Of a DNA stretch of 37,841 nt, positions 8,129 through 18,674 are shown one piece after another. A program made the position numbers and the translations under genes. The notes beneath the pieces were generated by a model. The model was not told the DNA's origin, searched no databases, and saw only the letters and a list, made by a program, of their open reading frames with translations. Source of the stretch: Streptomyces himalayensis subsp. himalayensis (GTDB taxonomy: Bacteria > Actinomycetota > Actinomycetes > Streptomycetales > Streptomycetaceae); assembly GCF_013778455.1 (NCBI RefSeq), contig NZ_JACEHE010000053.1, positions 1 through 37,841 of the forward strand. The letters are read 5' to 3'. Position 1 is the stretch's first letter. Every line of letters begins with the position of its first letter.

Positions 8129-8299
8129 CTACCAGCGATACCAGCGCGTCCGTCCGCCCCCAGGGCCCGTACGGGTCGAGAAGAATCCGATGATCCACAC
8201 GATCAGCAGGATCAGGGCGATCCACCACAGGACATCCACGGCGAATCCGGCTCCGAAGAGGATCAGGATCACCAGGAGCACCAAGAGCAGCGGGATCAT
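8129..8299 (-). CDS. Small hydrophobic membrane protein
   Basis: A 56-residue peptide, MIPLLLVLLVILILFGAGFA onwards, with two closely spaced hydrophobic segments and a short basic tail rich in Gly, Arg and Trp. It resembles the small 'hydrophobic protein' family common in Streptomyces, often found among stress-induced genes. The ATG at 8299 is favoured over longer in-frame starts because AGGAGG lies eight bases upstream. It ends 54 bases before the oxidoreductase gene on the same strand and may be co-transcribed with it. No function is known. Confidence 0.75.
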   Translation of the reverse strand: MIPLLLVLLVILILFGAGFAVDVLWWIALILLIVWIIGFFSTRTGPGGGRTRWYRW

Positions 8300-8577
8300 G
8301 TCAAGCACCTCCTGACCTTCCGACTGCCCGAAAAATCCCGTTTTACTGCTGTCGGGGCTCTCTTGATCGGTTCCTGTTCGCGTCTCGCGTCTCACGTGTT
8401 GTTCGCGTCTGGTTCGTGACGGCACCGGCCTGTCGAGCCATGTGCCAAGGCGTGCCGCATGCTCATACTGGCGTTCTGGTCGGGGTTTACGTGGTCCCGA
8501 TGTCCTGACCGGAGCACGGCAGAATGGCGCGAGGCGGGGTTATTCACCGCATCTCCGACAAAACGAGGAGAGTCTGC

Positions 8578-8616
8578 ATGATGTCCGGGGTGACGGGAAG
8601 CCGGAGGGTGGAGTGA
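8578..8616 (+). CDS. 12-codon upstream ORF coupled to the STAS gene
   Basis: A very short ORF encoding MMSGVTGSRRVE starts at 8578 behind AAACGAGGAG (8561-8570, seven-base spacing), the best ribosome binding site in this intergenic region. Its TGA (8614-8616) overlaps the GTG start of the STAS gene (8613-8615) as GTGA, the classic arrangement for translational coupling. It may be a leader peptide that recruits ribosomes to a gene with a weaker start. It could also be fortuitous. Confidence 0.45.
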   Translation: MMSGVTGSRRVE

Positions 8617-8972
8617 CCGGCGGCGCACGCCTCACCGTCGATGTCAGGGTCAAGGGCGACGTCCTGGTCCTGACTGTCAGTGGTGAGCTCGACCACGACT
8701 CGGCCGGCGAACTGCGCGACGCACTGACGGAGGGCCTGAGCACGGCCGCCACACGCATCGTGGTGGACTGCAAGGACATGACGTTCTGCGACTCCACAGG
8801 CTTGAACGTCCTGCTGCACGGGCGGCTCGACGCGCAGGACGCCGGTGTCGGACTGGAGCTTGCAGCCCTTCGCCCGCCGGTTGCCCGCATGTTCGACATC
8901 ACCGGAGCCGGCGCTGTCTTCCGGTTGTACGGCAGCCTCGACGAGGCGCTGATCGGTCGGCCGCAGGAGTGA
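8613..8972 (+). CDS. STAS-domain anti-sigma factor antagonist (RsbV/BldG type)
   Basis: A 119-residue single STAS domain. The core VSGELDHDSAGELRDAL, RIVVDCKDMTFCDSTGLNVLL and PVARMFDITG is that of anti-sigma antagonists; the Ser in CDSTGL is the residue phosphorylated by the partner kinase (DSSGL in many homologues). Dephosphorylated protein binds the RsbW-like kinase and frees the sigma factor. The GTG at 8613 has GGAGG at 8603-8607 and overlaps a micro-ORF. The anti-sigma kinase gene lies 82 bases downstream and the sigma gene beyond it, so this is probably part of one switch. A PP2C gene further along could supply the dephosphorylating activity. Confidence 0.9.
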   Translation: MTGGARLTVDVRVKGDVLVLTVSGELDHDSAGELRDALTEGLSTAATRIVVDCKDMTFCDSTGLNVLLHGRLDAQDAGVGLELAALRPPVARMFDITGAGAVFRLYGSLDEALIGRPQE

Positions 8973-9054
8973 CGTGGCCCGGAGAGCGACCGAGATCGGC
9001 GAGCAACGGTGCTCGGCGAGTGACCAGCGCAGGCAGGAGTGACGGACCGCAGCT

Positions 9055-9537
9055 ATGACGGAGCGCGCCATGATCGACGGACTCCCCGCGCAGGGGCAGA
9101 CCCGCCGGCTCGCCCTGTACGGCACCAAGGGCGTGGTCGGCCGGTGCCGGGACTTCTGCCGGGCGTGTCTCCTGGACTGGCGGTGGCTGCCCGCAGGGGA
9201 CGAGGACGGCCAGGCCGTGGTCGACGATGTCCTGCTCCTCGTGTCCGAGCTGGTCACCAACGCTTGCCTGCACGCCGGCGGGCCGCAGGAGCTGATGCTG
9301 AACTACACCCCGGAACGGCTGCGTATCGAGGTCACCGACGCCAGCCCCGTCCCGCCGCGTCCGCGGCCCAGGGGGCCCGCGGGGCGTCCCGGCGGCAACG
9401 GACTCGTCGTGGTGGAACGGCTGGCGCGCACCTGGGGATCCACGCGGCGGGGAGCCGGCAAGGCCGTATGGATCGAGGTGGCGCCACCGCTCAGCGTGCC
9501 GCGGACTGCGTCGCGGGTGCCGGGGGCGCGGGCGTGA
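9055..9537 (+). CDS. RsbW-like ATP-binding protein (anti-sigma kinase)
   Basis: A 160-residue HATPase_c protein of the RsbW/SpoIIAB type. The N box VDDVLLLVSELVTNACLHAG includes the Glu and Asn of the ATP-Mg site; RIEVTDASPVPP is the G1-like box, and GGNGLVVVERLARTWG the G2/lid region. Such proteins bind and inhibit a SigB/SigF-type sigma factor and phosphorylate a STAS antagonist. It follows the STAS gene, and its last 47 bases overlap the 3' end of the oppositely oriented sigma gene. Many such kinases in Streptomyces have other roles, so pairing with this sigma factor is inferred from position. Confidence 0.85.
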   Translation: MTERAMIDGLPAQGQTRRLALYGTKGVVGRCRDFCRACLLDWRWLPAGDEDGQAVVDDVLLLVSELVTNACLHAGGPQELMLNYTPERLRIEVTDASPVPPRPRPRGPAGRPGGNGLVVVERLARTWGSTRRGAGKAVWIEVAPPLSVPRTASRVPGARA

Positions 9538-10513
9538 CCGCTGCCTCGGTGGTCTCATCCGGGTCCGGGGCGGAGTCCGGTTCCGGCTCCGGTCCTGGCT
9601 CCGGTTCGGGGTCCTCCAGCAGCCCCGTCCGCAGTACGTCCAGGGTGCGGGCCAGCAGCCGGGAGACGTGCATCTGGGAGATGCCGAGCCGGGCACCGAT
9701 CTCCGACTGGGTGAGCTCGTCGCAGAACCGCAGCGACAGGATGAGCCGCTCCCGCTCGGGAAGTGTGGCTATCAGCGGCTTCAGCGACTCCAGGCATTCG
9801 ACGACATCGAGCGCCGGGTCCTCCTCGCCCAGCTGGTGGGTCGCCCTGCTGCTGGGCTCGTCGTTCTCCACCGGGGCGTCCAGCGAGCGCGCCGCGTAGA
9901 CGTTCGCCGCCTGGCGGCCCTCCTCGAGCTCGTCCTCGCTGATGCCCAGGCCCTCGGCGAGCTCCGCCGCCGTGGGGGCGCGACCCAGCTGCTGCTCCAG
10001 GGTGTCGACCGCCTTGGCGATGTCGATCCTCAGCTCCTGCAGCCGGCGCGGCACCCTGACCGCCCAGCTGGTGTCACGGAAGAAACGCTTGATCTCGCCG
10101 ACGATCGTGGGCAGTGCGAAGGAGCGGAACTCGACCTCGCGCTGCACGTCGAAGCGGTCTATGGCCTTGATCAGACCGATCGTCCCGACCTGGACGATGT
10201 CCTCCATGGACTCCCTGCGGTTGCGGAACCGGGTCGCCGCGTACTTCACCAGGCTGAGGTTCAGTTCGACGAGGGTGTTGCGCACGTACGAGTACTCGGG
10301 TGTGCCCTCCTCCAGCGTGCGGAGCCGCTTGAAGAGCGAGGACGACAGTGCCCGTGCGTCCATCGCGCCGATGGTCCTCAGGTCCGGTATCTCCGGCAGA
10401 CCGGGCAGGGCCGCGCGCACGGCCGCCGGCGGTGCCGCCGACGGGGCTGTCGGCGGGGCCTCGGCCGGGGGGTCTGTGTCATGGGTACGGACGGGGCGAG
10501 TGAGCGGGGACAT
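9491..10513 (-). CDS. SigB/SigF/SigG-family RNA polymerase sigma factor
   Basis: A 340-residue group 3 sigma-70 factor. After a Pro/Ala-rich N-terminal tail of about 45 residues come regions 1.2-2 (LVKYAATRFRNRRESMEDIVQVG, GLIKAIDRFDVQREVEFRSFA, GEIKRFFRDTSWAVRVPRRLQEL), region 3 (PTAAELAEGLGISEDEL) and region 4 with the helix-turn-helix (LTQSEIGARLGISQMHVSRLL). The Asp-Ile-Val-Gln-Val-Gly block and the FFRDTSWAVRVPRR segment are typical of the SigB/F/G group used in stress and differentiation. The C-terminus adds an unusual Pro-Glu repeat tail (PEPEPGPEPEP). AAGGAG sits just before the ATG at 10513. Paired with an antagonist and a kinase, it is the likely output of the local partner switch. 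Confidence 0.93.
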   Translation of the reverse strand: MSPLTRPVRTHDTDPPAEAPPTAPSAAPPAAVRAALPGLPEIPDLRTIGAMDARALSSSLFKRLRTLEEGTPEYSYVRNTLVELNLSLVKYAATRFRNRRESMEDIVQVGTIGLIKAIDRFDVQREVEFRSFALPTIVGEIKRFFRDTSWAVRVPRRLQELRIDIAKAVDTLEQQLGRAPTAAELAEGLGISEDELEEGRQAANVYAARSLDAPVENDEPSSRATHQLGEEDPALDVVECLESLKPLIATLPERERLILSLRFCDELTQSEIGARLGISQMHVSRLLARTLDVLRTGLLEDPEPEPGPEPEPDSAPDPDETTEAAVTPAPPAPATQSAAR

Positions 10514-10832
10514 GGGCGCTCCTTCGACGGATGGCGGGCGCTGCCCGCTGAGGCGGACCGTCGGTCTCCCCGCACGGCACTTTACCGCCTGGTGCGATTT
10601 AACGCATTTGTTCCATTTCGTGCTATTCCAAGTCTGACGGCTCATTGCCGTTGCCGCTTGTCGTGGGCCGCTTGTCGCAGGGGGCGCAGGGGCTGTCCGG
10701 AGGGCCTGACCAGGAAGCCGTCCGGCACCACTCCACCTGGGACGGTGACGTGCGACAGTGGGGACATGGCCGCCCCTCGCCCGCCCGGCGAGAGGCTCCT
10801 CTGGCCCGGACGCCGGTTGCGCGAGGTCAGCG
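10514..10832. promoter_or_regulatory. Divergent intergenic region between sigma factor and hybrid kinase
   Basis: This 319-base gap separates two divergent regulatory genes and must hold both promoters. A relatively AT-rich island at about 10580-10645 (TTTACCGCC, GATTTAACGCATTTGTTCC, GTGCTATTCC) stands out from its surroundings and is the best place for promoter elements. I could not fix convincing -35/-10 pairs or a SigB-type GGGTAC -10 box. No gene is supported here. Confidence 0.4.
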
Positions 10833-13742
<2,910 letters not shown>

Positions 13743-13805
13743 GCCGGGGATCTGCTGGCGAGGATCCGGAGCCGGCTCAGTCGGTGAGCCGACGACGGGT
13801 CGCGG

Positions 13806-16793
13806 TCACAGCACCCGGACCACCACGAGGCTGGTGTCGTCATCCGTGTCGCCGGTCACGGCGCCGAGCAGCCGGTCGGCCTGCTCGTCGATCTCGCCCG
13901 GGCCCAGCCGCTCGGCCTCGTGACGCAGCAGCGCCAGGCTCTGGTCGAGCCCCATGTGGTGCGACTCGATGAACCCGTCCGTGTAGAGCACCAGGGTGTC
14001 CCCGGGGAGCAGCCGCGTCACCGTCTCCTGGTACTCGGCGCCGGGTACCGCGCCCAGCAGGATGTTCCGTGGCGGATCCAGCAGCTCCGCATGCCCCTCG
14101 CGCAGCAGGAGCAGCGGCAGATGGCCCGCGCTCGCCCAGCGCAGCGAGCGCGTGTCCGGGTCGTACAGCGCGCACACCGCCGTGGCGGTGGGCTGCCCGT
14201 CGGAGTGCAGCGTGACCTCGTTCAGCCACGCCATCAGCCGGCCGGGGGAGTGCCCGGTGACGGCCAGCCCTCGCAGTGCGTTGCGCAGCGCGACCATGCC
14301 GGTCGCGGCGTCGATGCCGTGCCCCGCGATGTCCCCGACCGCCATCAGGACTCCGCCGCTCTCCAGCGGCATCACGTCGTACCAGTCGCCGCCCACCTGG
14401 TACTCCTCCGCCGCCGGCCGGTACCGCGCGGCGACCTGCAGGCCCGGCAGCTTATGGAACGTCGGGACCTCCGGGACGATGGCCTGCTGCAGCTCCAGCA
14501 CCAGCCGGCGGCGGATCGCGGCCTGCGCCTGCACGGTCGTCAGCTGGTCGAAGGTGGCGTTCAGCGCGACCTCCGTGTGGTGCTGTGCGGAGACGTCCTG
14601 GTAGATGCCGGTGATACCGGTGAGGACGCCGCACGTCAGGAGGGGCTCGGCGGCGATCCGCACATGCCGCAGCGCGCCGTCGTCGCGGATCACCCGTACG
14701 ACGGTGTGCGCCCCCTCCTGGCGCCCCGTCAGCGCCAGCAGCAGCTCCTCCAGACGTACCGCGTCCTGGGGATGCAGACGTTCGCCCAGCTGCCGCAGCG
14801 GGATCGGGGGGCCACCCCGCGCCACGCCGAAGATCGTGTACGCCTGGTCGCTCCACCGGGACTCGCCGGTGGTGAGGTCGTCCTCGAACGTTGCAACGTT
14901 CTCCAGCCGCCGTGCGACCCGTACGACCGCGGGACCCGGGTCCGTGGAGACATGCCAGAGCACGAGCGCGCGGTCGGCGGACAGCGGCAGGACCCGCACG
15001 TCGAGCAGGGGCGCCGGAACGCTCGGCCGGTGCCCGGCCGGCAGCCGTACCGCGCGCTGCGGGACCGCGTGCGCGCGGGCGTCCGCGACCAACCGCACCA
15101 GCTCGGCGTGGACGGACGGGAAGACCTGCGCCAACGGCCGACCGGCCGGGTCCGGCACCAAGTCCGTGCTGCACAGCGCCGCCTCGTTGAGATGCTCGAC
15201 GATGACGTCCGAGGTGTCGGGCTCGGTGCGCAGCACCATCGCCGGATGGGTCAGCAGATCGAGGAGACCGCCGAGGACCGGCGGGTCGTCGGGGTCGGGG
15301 CCGGCCAGATCGAGCAGCCGCGCGGCGGGCTCCAGCAGACCGTTGACCGCCCTGCACACCGTCTCGTCCAGCTCAGCGGGACCGGGCCAGACCGCCAGCG
15401 CAAGCCCGGCGATCAGCCCCGTGCGTCGTAGCGGTACGACGGCCCGGGCCGCGTTCCGGTCCGGCCCCGGGAGGCGCTCGCCGTCCGGCGGGCCGTCGGG
15501 CAACCAGCCCGGAGCGCCCGCGGCCAGCGCCCGGTGCAGCGGCCCCGCCGCCTCCGGCGGGAGCCACCGCCAGTGCGAGGCCTCCAGCGGGCTGACCCCC
15601 GCGTGCCCCACCAGCTGCAGACAGCCACTCGCGGTACGACGCCACAGCCACACGGCCTGCACACCGAGCGGCCGCAGCCCGCCGTCCAGCAGGGAGTCCG
15701 CCACGGCGGCGATACGGTCCTGCGTCTCCGCCACAGCAGCGGCCTGCCGCACCCGCCGCACGGCGTCGCGGCCCCGGCTACCGCTGGCCGTCGCGACGGC
15801 GGTCTCGCGAACGGTGACGTCTTCGCGAACGCTCTCGGCGGTGGGTGGCCGGCCGGTGCCCTGTGGGCTGTCCGGACGGCGGTCGTCGTCTTCGCGGACG
15901 CTCTCGGCGGTGCGTGGCCGGCCGGTGCCCTGCGGGCTGTCCGGTCGGCGATCGTCGTCAGCCCTGCGCGGTCCGCGCCCGTGCTCTTCTGTGCCGGGAC
16001 CGCCGGACGTCGCACGAGTTCCGCGGCCGTCCGGTGCTGCGCGTGGTCCGTCGGCGTCCTTGGCCGTGGCCGGTTCACCGGCGGGCGCCGGCCCGCGAGC
16101 GGCGCCGGCTGTGCCCGGCCCTTGTACGCCGTTCGGCGGACCCGGTCCACGCCCGGCTTGGGTTGTGCCTGGTCCGCCGACGTCCCTGGCCGTGGCTGTT
16201 CGCCCGGATGCGGTGGTATCCGGTTCGCGTAGGTCCTCCGCGTCGCCTGGACCGCCAGCGCTCTGCGGCGTAGCAGATCCGTCAATGCCTCGCGGCGGGC
16301 TCGGTCCGCGAGCGTCGTCCGTCGTGCGTGGTCCGTCGGCGCCCTTCGTGATGCCCGCGCCGTCTTCCACCGGTGCTGCTGTGCTGCCCTCTGCCTGCGC
16401 GTCCGGTGCGGCACCGGAGGGTACGTCCGCGCGGTCGCCCGCCGCGGCCCCTGTCGCCTCACCCCCGTAGTCGTGTTCAGCCCCGGCAATGATGGCGTCC
16501 GGGTGCCCGGCGACCACGGTTCCCGCTGCGGCGTTGACGACATCCGCTGCCAGGTCATCCAGGCTCAGACCTGCCGATCCTGCGAGCCGCGACAGATGGT
16601 CGGTGGCGTCCGACGGGGACAGGGCCAGCTGGGCCACGAGGATGCCGGCCGCCAGGTCCAGCAGATGGCGGCGCGCGAGCTCGGCGCGGAGGGCGTTCAC
16701 CTCGGCGGTGAGAGCGGTGACGGCCGCGGCCAGATCGTCCCGTCCCGCATCAGACCCTCGGGACGGCCCCTGCTCGCGAACGGGAGGGATCAT
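13806..16793 (-). CDS. ANTAR-GAF-PAS-PP2C (SpoIIE-type) serine phosphatase
   Basis: A 995-residue regulator. Residues about 20-90 form an ANTAR-like RNA-binding domain (RRHLLDLAAGILVAQLALSP, SRLAGSAGLSLDDLAADVV), placed unusually at the N-terminus. About 95-330 is a Gly/Pro/Arg/Ala-rich, repeat-laden linker. A GAF-like sensor region (about 335-500), PAS regions (about 510-760, with WSDQAYTIFGV and the PAC block TGITGIYQDVS) and the PP2C/SpoIIE domain (about 765-995) follow, the last with metal-binding motifs GGDWYDVMPLE, GDIAGHGIDAA and the C-terminal DTSLVVVRVL. Such phosphatases dephosphorylate STAS antagonists and so activate sigma factors. ATG 16793 has GGAG upstream; longer starts run into low-complexity sequence. 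It converges on the kinase gene. Confidence 0.88.
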   Translation of the reverse strand: MIPPVREQGPSRGSDAGRDDLAAAVTALTAEVNALRAELARRHLLDLAAGILVAQLALSPSDATDHLSRLAGSAGLSLDDLAADVVNAAAGTVVAGHPDAIIAGAEHDYGGEATGAAAGDRADVPSGAAPDAQAEGSTAAPVEDGAGITKGADGPRTTDDARGPSPPRGIDGSATPQSAGGPGDAEDLREPDTTASGRTATARDVGGPGTTQAGRGPGPPNGVQGPGTAGAARGPAPAGEPATAKDADGPRAAPDGRGTRATSGGPGTEEHGRGPRRADDDRRPDSPQGTGRPRTAESVREDDDRRPDSPQGTGRPPTAESVREDVTVRETAVATASGSRGRDAVRRVRQAAAVAETQDRIAAVADSLLDGGLRPLGVQAVWLWRRTASGCLQLVGHAGVSPLEASHWRWLPPEAAGPLHRALAAGAPGWLPDGPPDGERLPGPDRNAARAVVPLRRTGLIAGLALAVWPGPAELDETVCRAVNGLLEPAARLLDLAGPDPDDPPVLGGLLDLLTHPAMVLRTEPDTSDVIVEHLNEAALCSTDLVPDPAGRPLAQVFPSVHAELVRLVADARAHAVPQRAVRLPAGHRPSVPAPLLDVRVLPLSADRALVLWHVSTDPGPAVVRVARRLENVATFEDDLTTGESRWSDQAYTIFGVARGGPPIPLRQLGERLHPQDAVRLEELLLALTGRQEGAHTVVRVIRDDGALRHVRIAAEPLLTCGVLTGITGIYQDVSAQHHTEVALNATFDQLTTVQAQAAIRRRLVLELQQAIVPEVPTFHKLPGLQVAARYRPAAEEYQVGGDWYDVMPLESGGVLMAVGDIAGHGIDAATGMVALRNALRGLAVTGHSPGRLMAWLNEVTLHSDGQPTATAVCALYDPDTRSLRWASAGHLPLLLLREGHAELLDPPRNILLGAVPGAEYQETVTRLLPGDTLVLYTDGFIESHHMGLDQSLALLRHEAERLGPGEIDEQADRLLGAVTGDTDDDTSLVVVRVL
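15822..15959 (-). repeat. 69-bp in-frame tandem repeat in the phosphatase linker
   Basis: Two near-identical 69-bp copies (15822-15890 and 15891-15959) encode two 23-residue units sharing DDDRRPDSPQGTGRP and TAESVRED, differing at a few bases. The length is a multiple of three, so copy number can change without frame loss. It lies in the disordered linker between the ANTAR and sensor domains, which is otherwise built of degenerate Gly-Pro-rich units. Length polymorphism between strains is likely. Confidence 0.8.
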
Positions 16794-16881
16794 GATTTCT
16801 CCGGCTTCCGGCTTTTCGGGAGGGCCGTGGGCACCTCGGTCGCTCCAGCCGGGCGCCTCGGATTCTACTCGGGCCCGGCTC

Positions 16882-16942
16882 GCACAGCAGTGCCCCTCGC
16901 ACAGCAGTGCCCCTCGCGCGGCAGTGCCGCCCACAGCAGTGC
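16882..16942. promoter_or_regulatory. Array of four GCAC-N4-GTGC dyads upstream of the phosphatase gene
   Basis: Copies begin at 16882 and 16899 (both GCACAGCAGTGC), 16916 (GCGCGGCAGTGC) and 16931 (CCACAGCAGTGC), spaced 17, 17 and 15 bases. Each of the first two is an inverted repeat GCAC-AGCA-GTGC. The array sits 89-149 bases upstream of the phosphatase start within a 320-base stretch (16794-17113) that carries no convincing gene. Regular spacing of dyads suggests cooperative binding of a repressor or activator, but no known regulator was recognised. A simple sequence expansion is the alternative. Confidence 0.5.
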
Positions 16943-17113
16943 CCGATGATTGAGCGGCCTCCGCCGGGGCAGCGGCAGGGACGAAGGGTTGCAGCGGGCC
17001 GGTGCATAAGCAGCCGACTACTCCTGTGGCCCGGAATGGACGCGCCGGTACGCGCTCGGGGGCGCGTCGCCGCGTACTCCTGGCGCACCCGGTGCGGAGG
17101 GAGGCAGCAGCCC

Positions 17114-17284
17114 ATGACCGGCGCAGTCCCGCCGGACCCCGACATCTCGCCCGTCCCGCGGCCGGGCCCGCGCCCCGACGAGCCGGGGCCGAAGCCGGGT
17201 CCGGGCCCTCGGCCCGACCCGCGGCCCGATCCGGGCCCGGAGCCCCGGCCTCGTCCGGGACCGCCGCGGCCACCGGACGCGTGA
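17114..17284 (+). CDS. Small proline-rich protein
   Basis: A 56-residue peptide beginning MTGAVPPDPDISPVPRPGP and continuing as an almost regular Pro/Arg/Gly/Asp/Glu polymer (GPGPRPDPRPDPGPEPRP). It has no fold-forming hydrophobic residues and must be disordered. GGAGGGAGG lies about ten bases before the ATG. A second such peptide is encoded at 18341-18529 in the same neighbourhood. Function is unknown; a compositional artefact of GC-rich DNA cannot be ruled out, though the ribosome binding site favours a real gene. Confidence 0.5.
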   Translation: MTGAVPPDPDISPVPRPGPRPDEPGPKPGPGPRPDPRPDPGPEPRPRPGPPRPPDA

Positions 17285-17342
17285 GAGCGCAGTACGAACA
17301 CGGACGGTCCGGTACCAACCCTCCGGATCAGGTTCAGGCCGC

Positions 17343-17555
17343 CTACTCCGGGTACTCCTCGCGGACGTCACCGATTTCCTGCTCTGGTTCGTGGCGCAGG
17401 GCGGGCTCGCTCTGGTCCTGCAGCTTCTTCGCCTCGTGGCGCAGCCGCTCGGCCTCCGCGGGGTCGGTCGAGCGCTGCGCCCGCTGCATCAGCTGCTCGG
17501 CCTTGTCGCGCAGGTGCTCTGCGCGGACGCGTGCGGACTCTGACTGGCCGTTCAT
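17343..17555 (-). CDS. Small helical protein, DUF6381-like
   Basis: A 70-residue charged protein predicted to be a helical hairpin: RVRAEHLRDKAEQLMQRAQ, a turn at STDPAEAERL, and RHEAKKLQDQSE. It resembles the DUF6381 family found in Streptomyces, whose function is unknown. GAAGGA precedes the ATG. It is divergent from the DJ-1/PfpI gene across a 197-base gap that contains a 13-bp triple repeat. Abundance of Lys, Glu and Gln would suit a small stress or chaperone-like protein, but that is a guess. Confidence 0.65.
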   Translation of the reverse strand: MNGQSESARVRAEHLRDKAEQLMQRAQRSTDPAEAERLRHEAKKLQDQSEPALRHEPEQEIGDVREEYPE

Positions 17556-17615
17556 GACGGGTCCTTCGACGTGGTGCGGTCAGTGGGCGGCTGCCCCCGC
17601 GCCCCTGGCGCAAAC

Positions 17616-17654
17616 GCCCGTGTGAAGCGCCCGTGTGAAGTGCCCGTGTGAAAG
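17616..17654. repeat. 13-bp direct repeat x3 in a divergent promoter region
   Basis: GCCCGTGTGAA occurs at 17616, 17629 and 17642 with an exact 13-base period (linkers GC, GT and so on). The array lies between the divergent DUF6381-like gene (61 bases from its start) and the PfpI gene (about 100 bases upstream of it). Iterated sites of this spacing can be regulator binding sites; a GGGTAC hexamer resembling a SigB -10 box follows near 17680 but without a well-placed -35. Role unproven. Confidence 0.55.
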
Positions 17655-17752
17655 GCCTGCCCAGGGGAAATCGGTCCGGGTACACCCGGACGTATAGGTC
17701 CCTGCACGTATGCAATAAGCGCAAAAGGCCGAAATAGGTACGTAAAGGTGGG

Positions 17753-18295
17753 ATGACCGTGAAGGTCGCATTTCTCATGGCCCCCGAAGGTGTCGAGCAG
17801 ATCGAGCTGACCGAACCGTGGCAGGCCGTCATCGACGCCGGAGGCACGCCGAAGCTGATCTCGACCAGGTCCGGAAAGATCCAGGCCTTCCACCACCTCG
17901 ACAAGGGCGACACGTTCCCGGTGGACCAGACGGTCGCCGACAGTGCGGTGGAGGACTTCGACGGACTCGTACTGCCGGGCGGCGTCGCCAACCCCGACTT
18001 CCTGCGGATGGACCCCAAGGCCGTGGCGTTCGTGAAGGGCTTCGTGGAGGCGGGCAAGCCCGTCGCGGCCATCTGCCACGCGCCCTGGACCCTGGTCGAG
18101 GCCGATGTCCTGCGCGGCAGGACGGTGACGTCCTGGCCCAGTCTGCGGACCGACATCCGCAACGCCGGTGCCACCTGGGTCGACGAGGAGGTCAAGGTCT
18201 GCGACGCCGGGCCGGCCAAGCTGATCACCAGCCGTAAGCCGGACGATCTCAAGGCGTTCTGCACGACCTTCACCCAGGAGTTCGGCGGCGGCTGA
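17753..18295 (+). CDS. DJ-1/PfpI family type 1 glutamine amidotransferase-like protein
   Basis: A 180-residue single-domain DJ-1/PfpI protein. The first strand KVAFLMAPEGVEQIEL holds the conserved acidic residue, DFDGLVLPGGVANPD follows, and the nucleophile elbow AAICHAPWTL carries Cys108 next to His109, the PfpI/YhbO signature. Family members act as glyoxalases, deglycases or intracellular peptidases and are usually induced by oxidative or carbonyl stress. The ATG at 17753 has AAGGTGGG close upstream (short spacing). The neighbours are small stress-island genes; a 13-bp triple repeat lies in the promoter region. The exact reaction cannot be read from sequence. Confidence 0.9.
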   Translation: MTVKVAFLMAPEGVEQIELTEPWQAVIDAGGTPKLISTRSGKIQAFHHLDKGDTFPVDQTVADSAVEDFDGLVLPGGVANPDFLRMDPKAVAFVKGFVEAGKPVAAICHAPWTLVEADVLRGRTVTSWPSLRTDIRNAGATWVDEEVKVCDAGPAKLITSRKPDDLKAFCTTFTQEFGGG

Positions 18296-18340
18296 CCGCC
18301 GGCACCGGGCCCATGTCGAGGACAGGAAGGAGCAGCAGTC

Positions 18341-18529
18341 ATGGCGAACCGCCGCCGCGAGGGTCCAGGCCCCGTCCCCACCCAGCCGGAACCGATCCCG
18401 CACGACCCGGAGCCGCCCGGTCCGGAACTTCCCGACCGTGCGCCTCCGGACGAACACCCGCCGCCCGATCCGGGCCCCGGGCCGCACACGGGACCGAACG
18501 AGGAACCGGTCCCCGAACCGCCCGACTGA
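18341..18529 (+). CDS. Small proline-rich acidic protein
   Basis: A 62-residue peptide with a basic start (MANRRREGPGP) and a Pro/Glu/Asp-rich body (PEPIPHDPEPPGPELPD, PPPDPGPGP). No hydrophobic core exists, so it is expected to be disordered. AAGGAG at a proper distance and position 45 bases after the PfpI gene suggest a real, co-transcribed gene. It resembles in composition, though not in detail, the peptide at 17114-17284. Function unknown. Confidence 0.6.
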   Translation: MANRRREGPGPVPTQPEPIPHDPEPPGPELPDRAPPDEHPPPDPGPGPHTGPNEEPVPEPPD

Positions 18530-18674
18530 CCAGAGACCCGCGTGACCACATACCTGCGCCTCGGCGATCTGCAATCTGTATCTGCACCTGGCTGCATCTG
18601 TCTGCGTCTGTGCAGTCGCATCGCGTCCGGGGCCGCTCAGGCCTGCCCGGCCCCGTCCTGGGTACCCGGCAGCC

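Noticed and set aside
17670..17690. SigB-type promoter around GGGTAC before the PfpI gene
   Set aside because: A -10-like hexamer is present but no GNNT -35 element lies 14-16 bases upstream, so I only mention it.
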